Source: an uncultured Oscillospiraceae bacterium (GTDB lineage Bacteria; Bacillota; Clostridia; Oscillospirales; Ruminococcaceae). From it: DNA of 10,947 nt. The notes under the pieces were generated by a model, which saw nothing but the letters and a program-made list of their open reading frames with translations, did not search any database and had not been told where the DNA came from. The stretch is from the NCBI GenBank assembly GCA_900555435.1, contig USLH01000077.1, forward strand, positions 1-10,947. The letters are read 5' to 3'. The stretch's first letter is position 1. Each line of letters opens with the position of its first letter. Below, in pieces: positions 5,919 through 10,947 of this stretch. A program made the translations under genes and the position numbers.

Positions 5919-6796
5919 ACGCTTATATCTATGACGGCAGCTTCGACGGAATGCTCTGCTGTATCTTCACCGCCATTGCCGAAAAGGAACTTCCCGCCGA
6001 TATTTTTCCGGAAACGGATCCGCAGTTTTCCCTCTGCCCGCCTCGCTTCATCGAAACAGATCCGGAAAAGGCCCGTCGGGTCCGGGGCTCCATCCCCAAA
6101 AAGATTTCCCCGGAAGCCCTTTACTGGGTAGAGAACGGATTTCTCTCCTGCGAAAAGCAAAAAGAACGGCTGATCTTGGATTTTCTCCGAAAAGGCTATC
6201 AGGCGGGCCCTAAAATCACCCGGATGCTCTGGGACAGCACCGTTTCGGAGCTGCAGAAAACCGTCCAGTTCGTAGACAACGAAGCCCACCTTCTCAAGGG
6301 ATTCCTCCGCTTTTCCCAGCGGGGAACCGTGCTGGCCGCCACGATCTCCCCCAAAAACAGCGTGCTCCCCCGGCTGGCGCCTCATTTTTCTGAGCGCCTG
6401 CCGGAGGAGCCATTCCTCATCCACGATACCACCCACCAGATGGCTTTGATCCACCTGCCGGGGAAATGCGGGATCGTTCCCGCTGATTCCATCGAACTTC
6501 CCGCCATCGACGAAACGGAAGCCCGCTATCAGGCGCTCTGGCGACAGTTTTACGAGACCATCGCCATCGAAGGCCGCCTGAACCCCAAAGGCCGCATGAC
6601 CCACTGCCCCAAGCGCTACTGGGTCAACATGACCGAGCTGTGCGGTGAGACAGAAGCCTCATCCTCACCGGCTCTTTCCCTGCCGGAACCTCCGGAAGCC
6701 GATGAAAGCGCCCCCTGCCAAAACCAAAAGCAAGCCGCTCATTCCACAGCCCAGACCGATCAGATCCCGCAGCGGGCGAAGGGGTTTCTTTCCTGA
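5897..6796 (+). CDS. DUF4130 family protein, partner of the radical SAM enzyme (TIGR03915 type), with a C-terminal extension
   Basis: A 299-residue protein of the 'probable DNA metabolism protein' family, usually encoded beside the radical SAM gene; in some species the domain is fused to a uracil-DNA glycosylase domain, which is absent here. Family marks are YIYDGSFDGMLCCIF at residues 10-24, the central VGFVDNEAHL-like segment (here VQFVDNEAHLLKGFLRF), and the C-terminal block LWRQFYETIAIEGRLNPKGR with MTHCPKRYWVNMTEL ending at residue 248. Biochemical activity is unknown. The ATG at 5897 is supported by AGGAGG at 5881-5886, inside the end of the upstream gene. The last 51 residues (249-299) are low-complexity, rich in Ser, Pro, Glu and Gln, lack family resemblance, and are mostly read antisense to a membrane-protein gene (overlap 6665-6796). 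The tail is probably a read-on after loss of an original stop near 6645. Confidence 0.88.
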   Translation: MPYRSTLNAYIYDGSFDGMLCCIFTAIAEKELPADIFPETDPQFSLCPPRFIETDPEKARRVRGSIPKKISPEALYWVENGFLSCEKQKERLILDFLRKGYQAGPKITRMLWDSTVSELQKTVQFVDNEAHLLKGFLRFSQRGTVLAATISPKNSVLPRLAPHFSERLPEEPFLIHDTTHQMALIHLPGKCGIVPADSIELPAIDETEARYQALWRQFYETIAIEGRLNPKGRMTHCPKRYWVNMTELCGETEASSSPALSLPEPPEADESAPCQNQKQAAHSTAQTDQIPQRAKGFLS

Positions 6797-7114
6797 GTTC
6801 ACGTCCTCCTCCGAAAGGAACACCTGCAAATTCTCCAAAAACTCCGGCAGCTGATCCTCCTGAACGCCCAGCGCTTCCAGCTGTTCCTTCTGCCCGTCGC
6901 TCAGCTGATCCGCAGGCGTGTCTCCCACGATCTCCAGTGCCTCCCAGTAGACCCGCATGCTGGTAGAACCTTCAAAGGGGTTCTCCCCCGCCTCGGAAGA
7001 GACCTGCTGCGCCCCGGAAATGGACGGATCCCCCGCCCCTACGAAAAAGAAAAAGCAAAGTAAAGCCGTCCCGATTGCAAAGATCCATCCGAACCGCTTC
7101 AAGAACCGTTTCAC
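6665..7114 (-). CDS. Small membrane protein with two terminal hydrophobic segments, function unknown
   Basis: A 149-residue protein that I do not recognise. It starts with a basic stretch and a hydrophobic segment (residues about 9-27, with a run of four Phe) that could be a signal peptide or an anchor. A hydrophilic, acidic middle of about 85 residues follows, with helix-like stretches such as LSDGQKEQLEALGV and LPEFLENLQVFLSEE. A second hydrophobic segment (about 118-138, LIGLGCGMSGLLLVLAGG) is followed by a basic tail, FRRFRQGKSR, which would stay in the cytoplasm. The middle part would thus face outward. The start is GTG at 7114, supported by AGGAGG seven bases before it. A perfect TATAAT lies 29 bases upstream. 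The 3' end overlaps the DUF4130 gene on the other strand by 132 bases. Because the second hydrophobic segment lies in that overlap and reads as a proper anchor, I believe this frame is real. Confidence 0.7.
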   Translation of the reverse strand: MKRFLKRFGWIFAIGTALLCFFFFVGAGDPSISGAQQVSSEAGENPFEGSTSMRVYWEALEIVGDTPADQLSDGQKEQLEALGVQEDQLPEFLENLQVFLSEEDVNSGKKPLRPLRDLIGLGCGMSGLLLVLAGGAFIGFRRFRQGKSR

Positions 7115-7143
7115 TGCACTTCCTCCTTTTCCGGTTTTTCTTT

Positions 7144-7149
7144 ATTATA
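7144..7149 (-). promoter_or_regulatory. -10 box (TATAAT) for the minus-strand membrane protein gene
   Basis: A consensus TATAAT on the minus strand would start transcription about 23 bases before the GTG at 7114. No good -35 box sits 16-18 bases upstream; the hexamer at the 17-base spacing is AAACAA. This is therefore a -10 element only, and may need an activator. Confidence 0.4.
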
Positions 7150-7191
7150 AAAGCCCTCTGTGACGGTTGTTTGAACATTGCCTGAAAAAGA

Positions 7192-7240
7192 GCGGAAAAG
7201 AGACCCTCCGCACCTGGTTTTCGATGCGAAGGGCCTTTTT
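7192..7240 (-). terminator. Terminator of the minus-strand gene at 7248-7667
   Basis: On the minus strand, 7235-7225 pairs with 7212-7202 as an 11-bp stem in which two pairs are G-U. A U-rich tract, TCTCTTTT, follows. On the plus strand those two pairs become C-A mismatches, which indicates that the hairpin serves the minus-strand transcript. It starts 12 bases after the stop codon. Confidence 0.65.
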
Positions 7241-7247
7241 CCGTTTA

Positions 7248-7667
7248 TTATTCGTACTTCAACGCATTGCGGAGTTCCAAGAGCTTTGCCTGTCCCGCTT
7301 TGTCCCCGGCGTTTTGGGAGAGAAGCTCCATTGCCCCGATCAGCTCCGGAAGATGCTCTTTTCCCCGCTCCGGGAGCTGCAGAAGGCTGCCATATACCTC
7401 GCTGCAAACCGATCGATCCGTCGGATCTGCCGCCCATCCAGCATAGGCTTCCTGAAACACATGGAAGGCAGACACGCCGCCCCAGTAATCCGCGTCTTCC
7501 ACGCTTTCCTGATAGTCGGAAAACCTCTGGGCTGCTTCCGCCGCCCCGACCTGCGCCAGCGTTTTCGGTTTCGATCGATCCCGCAGCGCTCCCTGCCAGA
7601 GTACGCAGAAAAGAACCGCCGCTAAAGACAAAACGGCGATCAGGGGAATGGCGATGCGTTTTTTCAT
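7248..7667 (-). CDS. Small membrane-anchored protein, function unknown
   Basis: A 139-residue protein that I do not recognise. MKKRIAIPLIAVLSLAAVLF plus CVLWQG forms a basic start and one hydrophobic segment (about residues 4-25), most likely a single N-terminal anchor or uncleaved signal, leaving a soluble outer part of about 110 residues. That part is rich in Ala, Glu and Leu and looks helical, somewhat like a tetratricopeptide-type fold (AAEAAQRFSDYQES, FQEAYAGWAADP, LIGAMELLSQNAGD), but no clear repeat is present. The ATG at 7667 is chosen because GGAAAGGAG lies five bases upstream; a longer reading from 7727 would place non-hydrophobic residues before the anchor and has no ribosome site. 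The gene has its own promoter-like boxes and its own terminator, so it is probably a single-gene unit. Its nearness to the other small membrane protein may or may not reflect a shared role. Confidence 0.72.
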   Translation of the reverse strand: MKKRIAIPLIAVLSLAAVLFCVLWQGALRDRSKPKTLAQVGAAEAAQRFSDYQESVEDADYWGGVSAFHVFQEAYAGWAADPTDRSVCSEVYGSLLQLPERGKEHLPELIGAMELLSQNAGDKAGQAKLLELRNALKYE

Positions 7668-7706
7668 ACCTGCTCCTTTCCAATCGAACGAACACTTTCC
7701 AGACCC

Positions 7707-7735
7707 AGCATACCAGAGATCGCTCAAAAAGTCCA
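7707..7735 (-). promoter_or_regulatory. Probable promoter of the minus-strand gene at 7248-7667
   Basis: On the minus strand, TGGACT (7735-7730) and TATGCT (7712-7707) match the -35 and -10 consensus at four of six positions each, with exactly 17 bases between them. It lies just beyond the terminator of the sugar operon, 40 bases before the start codon. It is modest in strength. Confidence 0.45.
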
Positions 7736-7740
7736 GCCTG

Positions 7741-7781
7741 AAGAGAAAACTCCCCGAAAGATCCGCAGACCTTCCGGGGAG
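7741..7781 (-). terminator. Terminator of the sugar-catabolism operon
   Basis: On the minus strand, CTCCCCG (7781-7775) pairs with CGGGGAG (7756-7750). The stem extends inward by a G-U pair and three more pairs, and TTTTCTCTT follows. It begins four bases after the stop of the NagA-type gene. Confidence 0.82.
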
Positions 7782-7785
7782 ACAT

Positions 7786-8961
7786 TTACTTCTCCTGATA
7801 GACCACTTTTCCGCCTACCATGGTCATAGCAATGCGGATGTTGCTGTCAAAAATCACCAGATCGGCGTTTCGTCCGACAGCGACCCGTCCCAGCGCATCG
7901 CTCTTGCCAAGGATCCGAGCCGGCGTTTCCGTCGCCATCCTCACCGCATCCGGCAAGGACGCCCCAGCCAGCTCCACCATATTCCGAACCAGTCGGTCGG
8001 TGGTGGCGACACTTCCGGCAAAAGCGCTCCGATCCAAGAGCTTCGCAACACCGTCTTCAATGACGACCTTTTGTCCGTTTTTAAGGCTTCCTAAGATGCT
8101 TTCGCCCTCAGGCATTCCCGCCCCCCGCATAGAGTCGGTGATCAGAGCCGTCCGCTTCGGGCCGATGAACCGATAGACCATCTGCAGCAGCGGCGCCGGC
8201 AAATGGCAGCCATCTGCAATGATCTCTACCGTCAGATCATCCAGCAGATAAGCGCTTTCCAGCACTCCCGGATGCCGGAAGCCCTTGACCCGGATAATGG
8301 TGGAGGTAGCGGAATACAGGTGGGTCACATGGTTGAACCCATGAGGCAGCGCCTCTTTCACCTGCTCGTAAGTCGCATCGGTGTGTCCCATGGAGGGGAG
8401 GATCCCCCGCTCCCGCAAAAAGTCCGCCAACTCCAGTGCTCCTGGCACTTCCGGCGCAATGGTCCACCGCAGGATGTCCGGGCAGGCATTGACGATCTCC
8501 TCGTACTCCTCCCGCTTCGGCGTGCGAATGTATTTCGGATCCTGCGCCCCGCTCTGGGCTGGACTCAAATACGGCCCCTCCAGATGGATACCCAGAAGCC
8601 TTGCGCCCTCGCTCTTCCCCTTTGCCCGCTCATAAACGGCAAAGGACTCCAGGATCTCCTCTTTGGAAGCCGCCAGCGTCGTAACCGCCAGCCCGGTGGT
8701 CCCATGGGAAGCGTGCATTTTCGCCGCCCCCAGATAGGCTTCCTCGGTGGCATCCATAAAGTCGTGGCCGCCGCCGCCATGGGTGTGGATGTCCACAAAT
8801 CCATGTGACAGGTACCGTCCGCCGCCGTCAATGACCGCTTCCGCTTCCGGTTTTGCCCCAGCCGGCAGCACCGCCTCGACCTTCTCCCCATTCACAAGGA
8901 TCACGGCCGGACGGATCTGCCCATCCTGCACCAAGCGGACGTTTTCGATCCGTGTTCTCAT
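7786..8961 (-). CDS. nagA: N-acetylglucosamine-6-phosphate deacetylase family amidohydrolase (divergent NagA type)
   Basis: A 391-residue cytoplasmic amidohydrolase of the NagA family, whose typical reaction removes acetate from N-acetylglucosamine 6-phosphate. Metal and catalytic motifs are in place: H59-T-H61 in GFVDIHTHG, E128 in HLEGPY, H193 in GHTDA, H214 in THLY, H253 in IADGCH and the catalytic D276 in LITD. Length is normal. Two substrate-side motifs differ from classical NagA: the GTH after HLEGP is GAQ (138-140), and the NAM after THLY is SAT, with four extra residues before R-H-P-G (229-232). It therefore belongs to a side clade and may use another N-acetylated sugar. AAAGGGG in the last codons of the isomerase gene, nine bases before the ATG, serves as ribosome site; only one base separates the two genes. 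No nagB is in view. The symbol denotes family, not proven substrate. Confidence 0.85.
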   Translation of the reverse strand: MRTRIENVRLVQDGQIRPAVILVNGEKVEAVLPAGAKPEAEAVIDGGGRYLSHGFVDIHTHGGGGHDFMDATEEAYLGAAKMHASHGTTGLAVTTLAASKEEILESFAVYERAKGKSEGARLLGIHLEGPYLSPAQSGAQDPKYIRTPKREEYEEIVNACPDILRWTIAPEVPGALELADFLRERGILPSMGHTDATYEQVKEALPHGFNHVTHLYSATSTIIRVKGFRHPGVLESAYLLDDLTVEIIADGCHLPAPLLQMVYRFIGPKRTALITDSMRGAGMPEGESILGSLKNGQKVVIEDGVAKLLDRSAFAGSVATTDRLVRNMVELAGASLPDAVRMATETPARILGKSDALGRVAVGRNADLVIFDSNIRIAMTMVGGKVVYQEK

Positions 8962-8962
8962 C

Positions 8963-9832
8963 TTACCTGACCCCTTTCAGCAGCTCCTTCAGCGCCAGCG
9001 TGCTTTCCGCTGTCGCTTCCATGCCGCCATCGGAAAAACTGCTTCCCTGGGGCAGCCGCATCAGCTCCTCAGAAATGTGTGTTCCCACCCGATAGTGGGT
9101 CTCCAGCGAGCAGAACCCACCGTAACCGTCCGCCTTCAGCGCCGCCAAAAGCTCCGGATACCGGACGAGACCCGTACCGATCTTGACGCATTCCGGTTCT
9201 CCGGCTGCGTTTTTCACTGCATCTTTGATGTGGACATGGCGAATGTAGCCCTTTACGAAGTTGTATCCATCCGGATAAGGCACTTCGCCCAGTTCGTCAT
9301 AAACATCGTTGCCGGGATCAAAAATGGCGCCCACCTGAGGAGAATGAAGTGCATCCAAAAACTCCGTCAGCAGCCGGTGATTGGTGGTGTAAACGGAAGG
9401 GTCGCTCTCCAAAAGAAGCGTCTTCCCCCGTTCCTTTAAAATCCTTACCGGTTCCTCAAACTTGGAAAGGATCTCCTCCATCCGGTCTTTTAACGTGCAG
9501 CCCGGATCCTTAAAGAAAGTGAACCCCCGGATGGTGGAGCACCCGAAGATGTCCGCCAGATCACAGAGCCGCCGCAGCTTGTCAAGGTTTTCCCGCACAG
9601 CCTCATCGTCCCCAAGGTTGCATTTGTAAAAGGAACTGGCAAGGTTGCTTACAGTAAGCCCCCGTTCGGCAAAAGCCTTCTGATAAGCCTTCGCCGTTTC
9701 CGGCGGGATGCGGTCAATGGCCACATCCTCCACCGAGCGCAGCTCTACGCCGTCGAAGCCGTACCGCTCCGCAAAAGCGAGAACCGTCTGAAAATCCTGA
9801 GTCACCTCATCGGTAATAAAGGACAGTTTCAT
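8963..9832 (-). CDS. Sugar isomerase/epimerase, xylose-isomerase-like TIM barrel (AP_endonuc_2 family)
   Basis: A 289-residue protein of the xylose isomerase-like/AP endonuclease 2 barrel superfamily, which includes sugar isomerases, epimerases, dehydratases and some glycoside-cleaving enzymes. Expected divalent metal ligands can be picked out by position: E142 in LLLESDPS, D172 in AIFDPGND, H201 (or H199) in IRHVHIKDA and E244 in CSLETHYR. The start MKLSFITDEV with GFDGVELRSVED is the usual first strand and helix of these barrels. The ATG at 9832 has GGAAGGAG seven bases upstream, in the 15-base gap after the oxidoreductase stop. The gene sits between a Gfo/Idh/MocA oxidoreductase and a NagA-type gene with almost no spacing, so all three appear to be one operon acting on one carbohydrate. 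The exact reaction cannot be told from sequence; isomerisation or epimerisation of an oxidised sugar is the most likely. Confidence 0.85.
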   Translation of the reverse strand: MKLSFITDEVTQDFQTVLAFAERYGFDGVELRSVEDVAIDRIPPETAKAYQKAFAERGLTVSNLASSFYKCNLGDDEAVRENLDKLRRLCDLADIFGCSTIRGFTFFKDPGCTLKDRMEEILSKFEEPVRILKERGKTLLLESDPSVYTTNHRLLTEFLDALHSPQVGAIFDPGNDVYDELGEVPYPDGYNFVKGYIRHVHIKDAVKNAAGEPECVKIGTGLVRYPELLAALKADGYGGFCSLETHYRVGTHISEELMRLPQGSSFSDGGMEATAESTLALKELLKGVR

Positions 9833-9847
9833 TGCTGTCTCCTTCCG

Positions 9848-10882
9848 TTAAAAGAAAATTTCTTTTCCGGTGCGGGTGGATTCATAGATGGAGCAGATCA
9901 CCTTTACCGCCGTAGTTGCCTCACGGGGCGGGATCATCGGCTCTCTGTCCTCCATCACTGCCAGCGCCAGATCTCTTAAAAGCTGCACATGGCCGGAAAC
10001 GCCGATGTTGATGGCGGACTGAGCGCCTCCGATGGATTCGCCCACCCGATCCGGCCGCACCGGAGCGTCTTCCTTATCGATGAACTCCCACTCCACGATG
10101 CCGCTGTCGTTAAAGATAACGGTGCCCTTTTCGCCATGGATTGCAAAGGTGGTGGACTCGCCGGGATAAACGGTGGTAGCACCTTCGATCACGCAGATGG
10201 CGCCTTTGTCCATTTTAAGGATCGCAGCGGCGGTGTCCTCCACCACGATCTTCCGGGATAACGTTTCCGCCCGGCCGAACAGGGATTTCACCTGATCACC
10301 CAGCATCCACAGAATCAGGTCGACGCCGTGTACGCCCTGGTTCATCAGTGCCCCGCCGCCGTCTAATTCCCACGTTCCCCGCCATCCTGCGGAGTTGTAA
10401 TAAGCCTGATCCCGGTAATATTTCAAATAAGCGTCGGCTAAGACGATCTTTCCGAACTTGCCCTCTTCAATGGCCTTCTTCACGGCGATCGCCACCGGCA
10501 TGGTCCGCCGCTGGAAGATGCACTGCATTTTGGTGTGGTTCTGCTCCACCACTTGGATCACTTCGGCGATCTTTTCCGGAGTGATCTCCATGGGTTTTTC
10601 ACAGACGATGGCCTTCCCCGCATTGGAAGCGGCAATGCAGACCTCCCCATGGGTGCCGCTGGGGACGCAGACGCAGACCACATCCACCTTGGGATCCTTT
10701 AAAAGTTCATGATAATCGTAATAAACCTTCTCCGCACCGTGATCGGCGGCAAACTGATCCGCCTTCTCCGGAATAATGTCGCAGACTGCATAGAGATGGC
10801 ACTCCTCCGTCTGGGACATGGCTTTTGCATGGGTCAGAGCGATCACACCGCAGCCGACAATCGCAAAATTCAATGCTTTCAT
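9848..10882 (-). CDS. Gfo/Idh/MocA family NAD(P)-dependent sugar oxidoreductase
   Basis: A 344-residue soluble oxidoreductase of the glucose-fructose oxidoreductase/inositol dehydrogenase family, which oxidises or reduces ring hydroxyls of sugars and cyclitols with bound NAD(P). The N-terminal Rossmann fold has the dinucleotide motif VGCGVIALTH (residues 9-18) and the acidic strand end VCDI. The family EKP motif is at 95-97 (CEKPM). The C-terminal domain holds the substrate-site stretch GGALMNQGVHGVD, in which H185 and probably D188 act in catalysis. Length is typical. I chose ATG at 10882 because AGAAAGGA lies eight bases before it; the in-frame ATG at 10891 directly abuts that ribosome site and would add only MKK. 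It is the first gene of the three-gene minus-strand sugar operon seen here; its promoter, or an earlier operon gene, lies at or beyond the window end. The substrate is unknown. Confidence 0.88.
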   Translation of the reverse strand: MKALNFAIVGCGVIALTHAKAMSQTEECHLYAVCDIIPEKADQFAADHGAEKVYYDYHELLKDPKVDVVCVCVPSGTHGEVCIAASNAGKAIVCEKPMEITPEKIAEVIQVVEQNHTKMQCIFQRRTMPVAIAVKKAIEEGKFGKIVLADAYLKYYRDQAYYNSAGWRGTWELDGGGALMNQGVHGVDLILWMLGDQVKSLFGRAETLSRKIVVEDTAAAILKMDKGAICVIEGATTVYPGESTTFAIHGEKGTVIFNDSGIVEWEFIDKEDAPVRPDRVGESIGGAQSAINIGVSGHVQLLRDLALAVMEDREPMIPPREATTAVKVICSIYESTRTGKEIFF

Positions 10883-10891
10883 TTTCTTCAT

Positions 10892-10947
10892 CCTTTCTGG
10901 TTAAATATGCTTCTATCGTCGCTTCCAGTTCCGCATTTACCGACGCA
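10892..10947 (-). other. Edge region upstream of the oxidoreductase; no gene called
   Basis: It holds the ribosome site of the oxidoreductase. No convincing promoter boxes are seen. One minus-strand frame reads like coding sequence (VNAELEATIEAYLTRKD) and could be the end of an upstream gene, but it has no stop before the next gene and would run deep into it, so the region is left unassigned. Confidence 0.3.

Noticed and set aside
5909..6604. Antisense frame of 231 codons under the DUF4130 gene
   Set aside because: It is the reverse-strand shadow of a GC-rich gene, with no ribosome site and no recognisable domain.
7202..7240. Use of the hairpin as a plus-strand terminator for the radical SAM/DUF4130 transcript
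   Set aside because: Although five T follow on the plus strand, two stem pairs become C-A mismatches in that direction and the site is about 400 bases past the DUF4130 stop.
7668..7727. N-terminal extension of the small membrane protein to 7727
   Set aside because: The extra 20 residues have no ribosome site and would put polar sequence before the membrane anchor; GGAAAGGAG sits just before the ATG at 7667.
7111..7785. Long minus-strand frame (224 codons) and plus-strand frames at 7167-7625 and 7178-7741
   Set aside because: They are rich in Arg, Ser and Pro with no domain sense, cross the terminators and promoter, and overlap the frame at 7248-7667, which has a proper anchor and ribosome site.

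Overview
The window looks like chromosomal DNA of a fairly GC-rich Firmicute, most likely a gut-type member of the Clostridia (Oscillospiraceae/Lachnospiraceae style). The grounds are strong AGGAGG-type ribosome binding sites, SigA-like promoters with 17-base spacers, lipoproteins with Ser/Pro/Glu-rich linkers, and the families present. No rRNA, tRNA, insertion sequence, phage gene or CRISPR array was seen.

Plus strand, left to right. (1) The 3' part of metG (methionyl-tRNA synthetase with a C-terminal tRNA-binding domain) is followed after one base by tatD (metal-dependent DNase), and a strong terminator closes the unit. (2) A more AT-rich block has its own promoter, a perfect 14-base palindrome at the expected transcription start, a decayed gene for a small exported protein, two tandem paralogous lipoproteins of unknown function, and a terminator. 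(3) A promoter overlapped by two imperfect LexA/SOS-box-like sequences precedes a radical SAM protein of the 'putative DNA modification/repair' family. That gene overlaps its usual partner, a DUF4130 protein. The DUF4130 gene runs 132 bases into the 3' end of a minus-strand gene.

Minus strand, right to left. An apparent operon encodes a Gfo/Idh/MocA oxidoreductase, a xylose-isomerase-like sugar isomerase/epimerase and a divergent NagA-type amidohydrolase. It ends in a terminator directly after the NagA stop and points to catabolism of an amino sugar or modified glycoside. Next come two small membrane-anchored proteins of unknown function, each with its own promoter elements and separated by a terminator.

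The best candidates for undescribed biology are the radical SAM/DUF4130 pair with its SOS-like promoter, the lipoprotein operon with a leading gene wrecked by three one-base contractions, and the sugar cluster, whose layout recalls oxidation-elimination glycoside cleavage. All functional assignments rest on reading motifs by eye; no database search was run.
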